NCBI RefSeq assembly: GCF_918797505.1
Contig: NC_092800.1
Span: 33,470,263-33,534,262 of the forward strand
Length of the DNA: 64,000 nt
Reading direction: 5' to 3'
Origin: Bemisia tabaci
Lineage: Eukaryota > Arthropoda > Insecta > Hemiptera > Aleyrodidae
Below the pieces are notes generated by a model. That model saw nothing but the letters and a program-made list of their open reading frames with translations. It did not search any database and had not been told where the DNA came from. The position numbers and the translations under genes are program-made. The first letter of the stretch is position 1. Every line of letters begins with the position of its first letter. Shown here piece by piece: positions 1-10,770 of the stretch.

Positions 1-283
1 CCTAATCTCCATATAACTCCATACTTTTCAGGGCTCACGTGAAAATAGAGGTGCGCTCTTACGTCAGAGGAGCGACGATTTGTGAGAAGAATCCTTCAGG
101 GGTTGGATGTGCGCCACATTTTCAAATACCCCATGAGTCCTTATTTCTGAAAATAGGCTCCATAGAGGTTCCCCCATAAGATCTTCTCATAGCGGCCATA
201 AGAGACTTAAAAGATGTCCTCTCGCTATTTGTTTGCAGAATCTTGGGGTTATCGAGTAAGCAAATGGAACTTTGATACTAAAT

Positions 284-481
284 GAATCACTAAATACAAA
301 AAGGGCACATGTCCAGAAAACTCAATTGTTCAGGAGACACAAAAAACTGTTTATTTCGTGGTAGATATTTTTTGGAAAGTCGTTATGTTTAAAAAAATAT
401 CTACCTCGAAATAAACAGTTTTTTGTGTCTCCTGAACAATTTGGTTTTCTGGACATGTGTCCTTTTTGTATTTAGTGATTC
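284..481. mobile_element. Foldback MITE, near-perfect hairpin
   Basis: About 85-bp arms beginning GAATCACTAAATACAAAAAG pair with GTATTTAGTGATTC at the right end; a small loop lies near 370-390. It sits in the intron upstream of the I-helix exon of P450-A. No coding capacity. Confidence 0.85.
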
Positions 482-595
482 AAAAGAGAATTTCAACTTT
501 TTGTCAAAAAATGTATGCACAGTTTTCACCGAATTTGGCAAAATCAAAGTTTTTTGCGGTTTCTTAAAACCTGCTGATGTATGATCTAAAAAGTA

Positions 596-804
596 CACTG
601 AAAAAATTGGTATGCTGTTTTAGCACCTAGGATGTCAAAAATGTGTCTGGTGATCCTAAGATGCTGCCTTGATTGCCCACGCAGTTCAATTTGCATTCAC
701 AGGATGTAAAGTTAACTGCGAGGACAGTAAAGGCAGCATCTTGGGATCACCAGACACATTTTTGACATCCTAGGTGCTAAAACAGCATATTATTTTTTTC
801 AGTG
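596..804. mobile_element. Foldback MITE with CACTGAAAAAA ends and TA flanks
   Basis: Inverted arms include CACCTAGGATGTC-type sequence and GGCAGCATCTT, with termini CACTGAAAAAA and TTTTTTCAGTG. TA dinucleotides flank both ends (594-595, 805-806), suggesting a TA target duplication of the Tc1/mariner type. It lies in a P450-A intron. Confidence 0.8.
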
Positions 805-1164
805 TAAACTCGATTTTTTCAAGTAAGAATCTTTTAAAATTGTCCATAGAATGGATACTCATTAGAGTTTTGCTTCAATACCTCATATTAAAATATGACG
901 GGCAAAAATAGCCGCAAACTCTAGAAGTACTTTGCGTAAACTGAGTGTGTGGCATTTTCTATATTTTCGCGTAAAATTTCGATGAGAAATCATATCTTGT
1001 GCCTCTAAAACTCATATACCCTGGCTAATGCGTAGTTCATTTGCATACCGGCGCCAATGGACAAACGTATTTTTCCTGTTTCCTGTCTCATCATCAGCAC
1101 ATCATACTTGGTCAGCAAGTTGTGCAAACACGAAATTTGAGCAATCTTTTTTGAATGTTTACAG

Positions 1165-4117
1165 ATATCCTGTTCACAGACTCTGTTGTCGCTTCGAATG
1201 CGTTTGTCTTTTTCGTTGCCGGATTTGAAACGATCGCTATGACGCTCAGTTATTGTCTTTATGAGCTGGCACTGAATCCAGAAATCTGCGAGAAACTGAA
1301 AGATGAGGTAGATTCCGTGAAAGAAGCTCACGACGGTAATTTGGACTTCGATTCCATGAAAGAACTCGAATACATGGACGCCGTCTTGGCAGGTAATTGA
1401 TTTCAAACATCATGTTTTTACTGCGATATGAAACGATCTCAGTAGAGATGAGCTAAGGTACGAATCTCTCAGGTTTCACTTTTTATAACGGAGAAATAAA
1501 CGTCATAACGTCCTGCAAACTATCTGTGAATATCCTCTGGATATAAAAGCACATCAGTGGCGTGGCGTGCTTTGCGATATATCGATTGTTATGCCATTTG
1601 AACAATGGGAAAGGATCGATAGACAGGGTGTTCGCAGCGAACACCTTAATAATTGATTATTTACCATAGGTTTAAATGGCATAACAATCGATACATCGCA
1701 ATTTACGCCACGGCACTGATCAGCGGTGAAACTTCCAAACCTCGTAGCGGTGTTTAAAAATCTCCGCTCTCATTTTATTTTTTTGAGAGAGGAGATATCA
1801 GCATCATTCCTTGACATAATTTTATTCGCACGGAGAGGAAAAATCACGGAAGTTTTAAAAAATTGACACTTAGGAATTTTCCATCTAAAAAACAAAATAT
1901 GACCGAAAGTCTATCACGTCGCAAATCGAGATACGTGGTTTGGGATTTCCTTTGTCGATATACTCAAAGCATTTCAAGCCTGACTTTAGAATAGTTTTTT
2001 GTCATACGAATGGAGTGTGAAAAAAATACGGCTTAATGTAGTTAGATTGATTCTGGTTAAATCCGTCAATTTCTTACAAAGAAAAGTTTTGTGTTTCAAA
2101 ATTTTAATTGTATGAAATTGCAGATATTTGTTTAACTGACCAAGAGAGTCACATTTGATGCAAAAAATATTAGTTCCCCTTTCCTGAATACTTCAAGAGC
2201 CAAATTAATTCAGAGAAAGGAATGAAGTACACTGCTGGCTCCGTATCGAAGTTTCTACGAATGATTTCAATTCAAAGAGGAGAACTGATTGAATAGTAAT
2301 ACTCGTAGATTCAATTGAGCAAACCCCTTGTTCGTTGAGAAAACTTGGTTATTTATATGGTATTTATTAGAGAATATCTGTGCTGTCTCCCAAAGCAAAA
2401 TAAACGAACCGGTGAGTAATTTTCGGATGAGAGATATCTCGTAAATTCAATATTCTCGAATTTAAGTTTCACTAAATGAAGTTACATAGGTAGGTGTAAA
2501 CTTACAAACAAATAAATAGGAAACGAGGCTATAAGCACATTTAAGAAAAATCGAGACTTTTTCGGGAGATGAATAAGCCTGCCTCACGTGAACATATGCC
2601 ACAAAGCACCAAGAACAATCGTAAGTAGTGTTGCCTATCTACGATATTTTAGGAAAATTATAAGGCCCACGTAATACATCTCAATAACATTTTCTCTTTG
2701 TTTTTTCTGTTTGCAGAAACTCTCAGGAAATACCCACCTGCGTCGATATTAATAAGAAGGTGCAATGAAGCGTTTTGTGTGCCTGGTACATCAGTCGTCA
2801 TAGAAGAAGGCACTGGAGTTTACGTTCCTGTTTATGGCCTTCACCATGATCCGCAGTTCTTTCCGGAGCCAGAGAGGTTCATCCCAGAACGGTTCAGCCA
2901 AGAAAACAAGCATACCATTGTTCCTGGATCTTATCTACCATATGGCGATGGGCCCAGGATATGCATCGGTAAATGAAAATATTTTCGCTTTTCATATAGA
3001 ATTGGCTATTTTCTTTTTAAGTACAAGGGAATCGGCCTCTTGCACACATAAGATGCAGCTAACTGACTTTACGTGTCAAATGTAAAAAAGCGTGAAAATT
3101 ACGCTCAGAAAATCAGTAATGTCTGAAATTTACTTTTTAACATTCAATTGGACTGCGTTAAGCAGAAAGAAACCAAGGCACATCAGCTATAGCCAGATTT
3201 AATTGGGCAATCCAATTGTTTTCATGAAAACGGTTGTGCGGATTTTTGCACAAATTTCAGTGAATTTTGTGTATAGTGGGAAGAAATTTCCTTTAAATTT
3301 TCTTCACAAAGGAATCTGCACAAACGTTCTCTTGGAAAAAATTAAATTGCCCGGTCAAATGGCAATAGCTGATGTAGCTTGGTTCCTGTTTGCTAAACGC
3401 TGTATACTTAGCGTAGTGTGTACTCGTATGATGATCAGTTTATACCTGCAAGGTAAAAATGTTGTACAATCTTAGCTATATTGGAGTGCTCTTGGTTTCT
3501 TTTTGCAAAATGCAATCCATTTGTTCCCTGTTTAGAGCCCCATTGTGCGACAATTCAGCGGAGAATTTGCACGCAATTTTTTTATTGCTTCATCTGAAAG
3601 TGCCTAATGAGCTGAGTTCGCAATATTTTTCATAATTTTTTTCTGACATGGGAAATTGGAGAAAAATTGATTTAAAAGTGAGAAAATGTGCCGCCTTGTG
3701 ACGTCATCTGGCGGCATTTCTCATTTAAACACATGTATTTTAGAAGATCAGGTTATTTTGTCATATCTCCTCTAATAATTGCTCAATTTATGAATCAAGG
3801 GTATCTTCGTGTTCAGTTCACTCAGAGGATTCCACTTAAACAGGAAATTCATCAAATTTCAGACCCTTGCAAATTCTCCATTCTTCTCTTCAGAAACATT
3901 TTTTGGATCGTTTTATAATTTTATAATTTTTTTTTCAATTACAGGTATGCGATTTGCACAATACGAAATGAAATCGGTCCTGTCCTATTTAGTAAGTAAT
4001 TTTACATTCCACCCGTGCGAGAAAACGGTCGTGCCATTGAATTACGATCCTCGATCTGGGCTTCTCACTCCACTCGACGGGGTCTGGGTTCGGTTACAAA
4101 GGCGGTCCAACCCGTAA
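1165..4117 (+). CDS. P450-A: cytochrome P450, CYP6-like, 3' half only
   Basis: Heme-thiolate monooxygenase, expected on the ER membrane. Three coding exons are visible: 1165-1392, 2717-2968 and 3945-4117 (stop TAA 4115-4117), joined in phase 1 with GT/AG introns of 1324 and 976 bp. The first exon carries the I-helix motif AGFETI. The second opens with the split Glu of the K-helix ExxR (ETLR), then FIPERF and the heme loop PYGDGPRICIG. The third is the C-terminal beta region. The first two exon lengths (228 and 252 nt) match P450-C and P450-D exactly, so exons 1-3 should lie upstream of base 1; nothing in 1-1164 resembles them. One oddity is Tyr in place of the near-invariant Phe before the heme-loop Gly. 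Family assignment is certain; the subfamily is not readable here. Confidence 0.93.
1555..1718. mobile_element. hAT-type foldback MITE (CAGTGGCGTGG family), copy 1
   Basis: Starts CAGTGGCGTGGCGTGCTTTG and ends with a degenerate CCACGGCACTG. The centre is a palindrome, GGTGTTCGCAGCGAACACC. The 8-bp flanks do not match here. It abuts the GACGGTGAAAC-family MITE. Intron of P450-A. Confidence 0.8.
1721..1956. mobile_element. GACGGTGAAAC-family MITE, copy 1
   Basis: About 236 bp resembling the copies at 16601, 42558 and 48287: degenerate left end AGCGGTGAAACTTCC, internal TTAAAAATCTCCGCTC and TTCGCACGGAGAG, right end TACGTGGTTTGGGATTTCC then TGTCG. The left boundary is disturbed by the adjacent hAT-type MITE. 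Confidence 0.7.
3148..3405. mobile_element. Foldback element (TTGGACTGCGTT ends) in P450-A intron
   Basis: Left AACCAAGGCACATCAGCTAT pairs with right ATAGCTGATGTAGCTTGGTT; termini include GCAGAAAGAAACC and GGTTCCTGTTTGC. It is homologous to the element beside exon 2 of P450-D (45415-45670). A solitary related end (GGTTTCTTTTTGCAAAATGC) is at about 3495-3525. Confidence 0.75.
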
Positions 4118-4284
4118 CAATCATGAATATCAAACGTTTTGTTGACGTTATCCTAAGTTCCTTCTTTTTTATACTTTTAGTACTTATTTAATACAATTGT
4201 ATATAGAGTAACTGTAATATATAGACCTTAAGGTTCCCGATTTCTAATCTCACACTGTTGAAAATAATGATAATTTATTTCACA

Positions 4285-6192
4285 AGGGCTTGAAGGACAA
4301 GGCGCATAAGTGCAGTTTTCGAAAAAAATGAGATATTAACAATTGTAAGTAAAACAAGTCTGAATGCATATTCTGCGAAAAAATTGTTCTCAAATTCCAA
4401 AGAGGGTTATGCAAAACGGCCAAAAAGTGACCCCGCGGGGATTGTACGAAACTTTGTGGATGATTGTATAGGTCATTTTGGGCCTGCATCTGGCTGATTT
4501 TAGGCGAAAACCGCAGGGAAACAGCGTTGCCATTTTTTAAAGTCGTAACCTTCAAACACCATAACTTTCGCAAAAATGCAGTTACAGAGCTCGTATTTAT
4601 ACCAAAAAATGTGAAAAATTTTGCTCTATCGACCTACGCAAAGGAAATTTTTATTTGAGTCCACTGTTTGCCACGTTTTGGCCATTTTTTAAATTTTCAT
4701 AATGATTAAAAATCACGTTATCGCCTAAAAATGTGTTTGCAGTTGGTGGGGATTGAATAAAAACCTGTCGGAATTATTGTTCGTTCGATTCCGCATCCAT
4801 TGATATGTTATACTTTTCTGAGAGGCTTAGGGAATCCAAGTTACAGCGATTTAAAAATTCGGCAACACGCCCGACGCCCGATTTTGACGCTCGTTAAGGT
4901 ACGTTTCGCGACTCCGTGTTGAAGGAGAACGCCTAGATAAAACAAAATTCGAAGAGCCAGTTCATGTTTTACGCTTTTTTGAAACTTTCACGTCATTTTT
5001 AGAAATTCAAGTAGCGGCGGTGTTGCCGGTTTTCGATATTGTATCGAGATCAAGATCGATGGATCTAGGTCCCTTTCCAAAACTAATCATCAGACCGCTC
5101 GGGTGATTTGGTAGCCTTAAATTTCGATACCTCGTTATTGTCCGGCACCAGTGCCGTTGCAAAGAGATAGAAGAAACCATCGATTCGATAAATTGACAAT
5201 TCCAACTACAGAATAAGGCTGGACGTGATTTAATGAGTGATACATTTTTTTGTGATTGCGGCGGCGGTTTCCTTGAAAACTGGCAACCCCGCCTCTACGC
5301 GAATTCCGACGGAAATTAGGCGGCGTTGTTAACATCATGTCGCAAATGGTCAGTTTAGGATAAACTATGTAGCTAGACGTGATTAAATGAGAACTACAAT
5401 CAATTGTGATCGCAGCGGTGGTTTTCATTGAAAACCGGCAACACCGCCGCTACTTGAATTTCTAAAAATGACGTGAAAGTTTCAAAAAAGCGTAAAACAA
5501 GAACTGGCTCTTCGAATTTTGTTTTATCTAGGCGTTCTCCTTCAACACGGAGTCGCGAAACGTACCTTAACGAGCGTCAAAATCGGGCGTCGGGCGTGTT
5601 GCCGAATTTTTAAATCGCTGTAACTTGGATTCCTAAGCCTCTCAGAAAAGTATAACATATCAATGGATGCGGAATCGAACGAACAATAATTCCGACAGGT
5701 TTTTATTCAATCCCCACCAACTGCAAACACATTTTTAGGCGATAACGTGATTTTTAATCATTATGAAAATTAAAAAAATGGCCAAAACGTGGCAACAGTG
5801 GACTCAAATAAAAATTTCCTTTGCGTAGGTCGATAGAGCAAAATTTTCCACATTTTTTGGTATAAATACGAGCTCTGTAACTGCATTTTTGCGAAAGTTA
5901 TGGGTGTTTGAAGGTTACGACTTTAAAAAATGGCAACGCTGTTTCCCTGCGGTTTTCGCCTAAAATCAGCCAGATGCAGGCCCAAAATGACCTATACAAT
6001 CATCCCACAAAGTTTCGTACAATCCCCGCGGGGTCACTTTTTGGCCGTTTTGCATAACCCTCTTTTCAAGCATCGAATAGTACCAGTTTGAACTTTCTTT
6101 CCGCTATAAGGCCCCATGTAATTACGAAACCTTAAACACGTGTTTCTCGAAATAACAAAAACTGCACTTATGCGCCTATGCCTTCAAGCCCC
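4285..6192. mobile_element. Nested foldback: GGGCTTGAAGGACAAGG MITE with a 1.66-kb insert
   Basis: The outer ends (GGGCTTGAAGGACAAGGCGC left; GCCTTCAAGCCC right) match the compact copy at 7720-7961. Its interior is interrupted by a second element, 4402-6062, with ends GAGGGTTATGCAAAACGGCC and their inverse. That inner element has arms of about 635 bp (4402-5035 and 5428-6062) and a loop of about 390 bp, itself made of two diverged direct repeats. No ORF of substance. It lies 170 bp downstream of the P450-A stop. Confidence 0.85.
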
Positions 6193-7719
6193 TCATTTCA
6201 GATATCTGAAAACTTACATATTTTACGGATTTTTTTTTTTTTTTTTTTTTTTTTTATATGGCGGTATATGTCACAATTTTCTTTTGCTGAAGCAGTGGCA
6301 GTGAACCTATTGCAAATATTAGCTGGACCAAAGAGAAGAGTTATTTCCTTTGGAAACGGTTCAAAAGTCACGACGAGCGTATCAGAAAAGTATGTAATAC
6401 ACTCCCAACTTTGCAAGTGACGTAAAAGAAGGCTCAAATTTGTGCGCTGATAACATTCCACGAAGGACGAATGACGTCAAATAAGCCTGGATCTCAGTTT
6501 CCACTACGCTGATGACACCCAGTGGCTATTTTGAAAGTTGGCATCACTGGTAGGTTGATGGGGCAGCTTGCCTCACCTGAATTCGATATTTTCAAAGGAT
6601 TTATATTAAGGAAAAACAACGCTGCCAACTTCGAAGAATCGATACTAATAACACCACTTCTACGTTTAAAAGAACTAAACTGGAGCTGTTTGTAAATGAA
6701 TCGACCCATCTCAAAAATGCTCAGTTTGCTTTTCCGCCTTGGATAGTAGGACTTCTCTTAAATTTTATACAATCCGATTTTAATTTGGTAGCATTTTATT
6801 CGATAATTTTTAAGTTCAAAGATTTAGAGAATATAAATTAAAACAGTTTTTACGGTACCCGTTCTCGTATTTTCATTCGCAGCGATTGAGATTTTTTAAG
6901 AATGACCGATTAGAATGAGGGTTGACGCTTTTCCTACGAGCTCATTCCATTTTAATTCTAATAATCGTAGTTCAAGATTCATGAAAATTTATTATTTTTA
7001 CTGCATATTATATTTTCCTTGAAACCAGTGCGGTTAGAAAACGAAACTTTAAAAATTCCTCGAAAGTTTAAAAGGAGTACATAACATCTCCGTTGATTTT
7101 TGGTCTGTTATGTTATTCATTATCTCAACTGTGTTTTGAAACTTGTACATTACTAACACCAGCATAAGTTTTTTTTATCATACTTTTGAAACACCGCTAT
7201 TACGGGAGACAATGGTATATAATGTAAACCACCGATGAATTGTGCAATATTATAGTGGTACTATTTCCTCTTTTACTTTGAATTCGATAAGAAAATGAAA
7301 GAATAGAGGTTTGAATTCTGAATGAACGGTATAAATGTTGACCTTAATGAAAATTCTCAAAGAATAAAATCCACAATAAAAATCAAGAATAATCTCACGA
7401 ATAAGATCGAAAATTAAGTCTATGCGTTCTGAATATTTTGTCATCATTCTTTTTTTATCCTAAATATACATGTATTTGATATTAAGTTGTACTTAGGCAT
7501 ATTTCACACAGGTGAGACTGTAGAAAAACACTATTTTGATTCCTGTGTTTTAAATTTCTTACTCATATTTCATGTTTTTGGAACTATGTTACCTGATGAT
7601 CTTGTATAAAATTTTAAATAAATATTTGTAAAGATAGCGACGAAGATCGATTGAGTCTTGTGAAATAATAATAATCAGTTTTTTTTTTTTTTTTTTTTTT
7701 CTTTATGGAAAAAGAAAAA
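6193..7719. other. Intergenic AT-rich DNA, nothing recognised
   Basis: No convincing exon, repeat family or RNA gene was seen. A run of more than 20 T lies at about 6230-6255, and another at about 7680-7700, beside the MITE that follows. Confidence 0.6.
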
Positions 7720-7961
7720 TTGAGGGGCCTTCAGGACATAAGTGCAGTTCTTCAAAAAATTGAGATATCAATGATTTCTAGTAAAAGTTGTCTTAAGGTA
7801 TTCTATGAATGATTCGCTCCCAAATTCCAATTTTTAGGCATCAAAAAGTCAGTTTGAACTTTCCTCCCGCCATAAGGATTCATGTAATTTCAAAACTTCA
7901 AACACGTACTTCTCGAAATAGAAAAAACTGCACTTATGCGCATTGGCCTCCAAGCCCCTCA
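7720..7961. mobile_element. Compact GAGGGGCTTGAAGG-family MITE
   Basis: Ends ATTGAGGGGCCTTCAGGACA and TTGGCCTCCAAGCCCCTCAA form the terminal inverted repeats, with AAGTGCAGTT just inside on both sides. The interior matches those of 4285-6192, 39740-39957 and 48196-48714. It serves as the uninterrupted reference copy for those nested elements. Confidence 0.85.
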
Positions 7962-8150
7962 ATTGGTATATTATCATTCGCAATGTTGAAAATCTGTGCG
8001 ACATACATTACAATTTAGTTATTGACTGGTCATAAAGCAATTAATAACTTATCAAACACGAGAACTTTCGAACGTAAGTAACACTTGAACGCGTTTTACC
8101 ACCATACAGCTACATATACAGAACTGTCGGCTCGGTCGGCTAGGAATGCA

Positions 8151-8308
8151 TATTAGCGCCTACAGGACCGTGTGAATACTTCACGCATGGTGCCAAACAC
8201 AGTATGGTCCGCTGAATCGGCTTGAACCGCATACCAGCGCCTACAAGGCTGTAGGAATACTTCACGCAGTGCGCCAATCACAGTGCAATCGGCGTGAAAC
8301 GCATATCG
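8151..8308. repeat. Tandem units of the GCGCCTACAAG motif
   Basis: Two units of about 70-80 bp contain TAGCGCCTACA, GAATACTTCACGCA and GCCAA.CACAGT. Further copies are at 18046-18226 (inverted), 40942-41104, 52355-52530, 36955-37035 and 58700-58785. Confidence 0.7.
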
Positions 8309-8664
8309 ATGACTAACAAACAATAACGCTTATCTGCAAACGGACGATCTTGCAGAACGAAGAGAAAACTTCGCCATTTTTATAATTTTAAGGTTAGATT
8401 TGCAATTTTTTAATACATTATAGCGTCATTGAAGCGCTCTCTTACAGAATTTGAAAAAAAACTAAAGTCATCAGCTTGCGTATTTACACTGAAGAATGCG
8501 GCAAAGTCACTAACTCATTTTTACCAAATTTTTTTGGTAAGGTTGGGGGAATTGTTTGTTATCCATCAATATTAGTACCTACAACTAGAACACTGTATGT
8601 GTACTTTGCCACAAAGGTGCGCGCTTTATCCTTAAATATTCGTAATTGGTGTGCACAATTTCTC

Positions 8665-8914
8665 TGCCGTGCAAAGGAAGAGCACCGTATGAACCTTCAG
8701 GCGTTGCCAAATTTCCTTTGGTAAAACACGAATTTCTTGGTAAACTTATGAATATTTTCCTTTCAAATTTTCAGAGAATTTTTCGTATTTTGTTCTAAAG
8801 TTACTGAAAATTTCAAGGAAAAATATTCACAACTTTCCTCCAAAATATACATTTTATCAAAGGAAATTTGGCAGCTCTCGAATTTTCATACGGCGTTTTT
8901 CCTTAGCACGGCAG
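8665..8914. mobile_element. CTGCCGTGCTAAGG-family MITE, copy 1
   Basis: Terminal inverted repeats of about 40 bp: CTGCCGTGCAAAGGAAG.. on the left and ACGGCGTTTTTCCTTAGCAC then GGCAG on the right; GTTGCCAAATTTCC lies inside. Other copies: 10042, 26246, 46064 and 56326. Confidence 0.8.
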
Positions 8915-9103
8915 TTCTGACCAGTGTATATTGCGCGTGACAAACACTAGCGTTCTCTTTGGCTCTTTGGGTTCTCGCTGGGCTCCAGGGCTTTCTCTCG
9001 CAAATAAGTAAACCTTGTCTTCGTACCCTATTGCCAGCTTAGCATTATTTTTTGCTATTCAATATGAGGTGACTACGTAAAAGTCTAACTATGCGTTATA
9101 ATA

Positions 9104-9232
9104 ACGCTCTGCTTCTCAATTTTAATTTATAAATGGCCGAAAATGTGCTGTCTGTTACGCGGTAAAAAGTCAGCGTAACAGACAGCAATGTACATAATAT
9201 TAATTGAGAAGTAGAGCGATAAATTATTAAAA
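9104..9232. repeat. Imperfect hairpin
   Basis: GCTCTGCTTCTCAATT pairs with AATTGAGAAGTAGAGC, and GCTGTCTGTTACGC with GCGTAACAGACAGC. A partial direct copy of one arm (TGTTGTCTGTTACGG) is at about 9319-9333. Probably a small foldback element. Confidence 0.6.
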
Positions 9233-9613
9233 AGCGATATAATACGTAACCCTTTGAATAATGCGAAAAAAATTCGAGTGATTATCATTGTTACTAAAAG
9301 TATGACCGAAAAATGTGTTGTCTGTTACGGCGACAAAACTATTCCAGTTATCGTGAAACCACCCGGGTGCGTTTGTGTTAAACTCGGTTCTCTCCTGCGC
9401 CATCCTCCTAAAGATAGGTGAATGACAGTCAAACACACTTAAAGTTTTCGAACACTTATCTTATAGGAAATGTCAAGATAACTGCAGATTAGTTTCCTTT
9501 TAAAAAAATGAAACTTAAACAGAGATCTGCAACTTAACGTTGCAACCGGAGGTAGGAGCTCCTCAACGTTAGTAATCGATTGATAACCGTTGTATCAATT
9601 ATTAAGTGTTCGT

Positions 9614-9778
9614 CAGTGGCGTGGTGTAAGTTGCGATGTATCGATTGTTCTGCCATTTAATCCTATGGTAAAGAATCTATTATCAAGGTGTTTGCTGCAA
9701 ACACCCTGTTTATCGATCCTTTTCCATAGGTTTAAATGGCAGATCAATCGATATATCGCAAAGCACGACACGCCACTG
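9614..9778. mobile_element. hAT-type foldback MITE, copy 2
   Basis: Starts CAGTGGCGTGG and ends ACGCCACTG, with central GGTGTTTGCTGCAAACACC. Flanks GTGTTCGT and GTGTGCGT match at 7 of 8 positions, as expected of an aged 8-bp hAT target duplication. Confidence 0.88.
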
Positions 9779-10041
9779 GTGTGCGTTTCATCTCTTCAAA
9801 GTATTTTTGATAGTTTATCAGCATGATTAGGTGCTTTAAGCACTCATTTCCAGTCATAAAATCAGATGATACTCACTCGTCAACTACAAAAAGTGAAATG
9901 GAGCCGACAGCAGTTAACGGATTGATCAACCGCTCTTATTTGTCTTTCAAACCTTTGTGCTGCAGGTATTATGTTAGTATGATATTTTCTTTTACTTCAT
10001 CGAGAGAGTAATTTCTATCGAAAATCTGGGGTCTAGTCTTC

Positions 10042-10295
10042 TGCCGTGCTAAGTAAAAACGCTGTATGAACCTTTAGGCGTTGCCATATTTCCTCGGGTA
10101 AATCACAAGTTTGCGGGAAAATCTGAAAATGCTTTTCCTCCAATTTTTCAGATAATTTCGTTTGCAATTTCACCTGAGGTCCTAGAAAATTTCATGGAAT
10201 AATATTCATATCTTTCTTCAACAATAACTATTTTCCGAGAGAAAATATGGCAACTCTCGAATAATGATCATACGGCGTTTTTCCGTAGCACGGCA
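10042..10295. mobile_element. CTGCCGTGCTAAGG-family MITE, copy 2
   Basis: Left TGCCGTGCTAAGTAAAAACG and right CGTTTTTCCGTAGCACGGCA are inverted repeats; the interior is AT-rich and non-coding. Confidence 0.8.
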
Positions 10296-10527
10296 ATATT
10301 TTGACCCAGCTTGACTAAAATTTGCCCGCCTGAGAAGTGAATAAGGCTCTTTTCTCTACAGCACTTGCATTTTCATGATTGGACGGACATTAAAAATCTT
10401 AAAAACCTACGATATGTTAGTTGAGAATTACAAAATCTACGTCATGTTAAAAAAGATTCTGGCCTCAGTGGCCGGAGTGAAATATTTTGGAGATACCCTG
10501 CTCAGAGCATCAAGTGACCACTTCTTA

Positions 10528-10770
10528 CGGCGCACGGTGGGAAGAGTCAATAGGAGAAGTAGGACACAATTTGGCAACTTTAAATGCTTATAACTCCGTT
10601 CATACAAAACTTTAAGATTCTAAAAGTGGTTCCATTGGTTTCTTCGTTAAATTTTCTTCAAAACGCACCCGTCAAAGTTCAAAATGTAACAAAATAAACA
10701 TTAAAATTTGCAATTTTAGTCAAAAATTTCATGTCCGACCTCTCTAATTGACTCGATCCATTGTGCGGCG
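10528..10770. mobile_element. GCGCACGGTGG-family MITE, copy 1
   Basis: Left GGCGCACGGTGGGAAGAGTC and right GACTCGATCCATTGTGCGGC are imperfect inverted repeats; the interior shares TTCTAAAAGTGGTT.CATTGG with the copy at 63089-63330. Confidence 0.75.

Noticed and set aside
1..1164. Search for exons 1-3 of P450-A
   Set aside because: No WxxxR helix, membrane anchor or linker-exon similarity on the + strand; two foldback elements fill most of the stretch.
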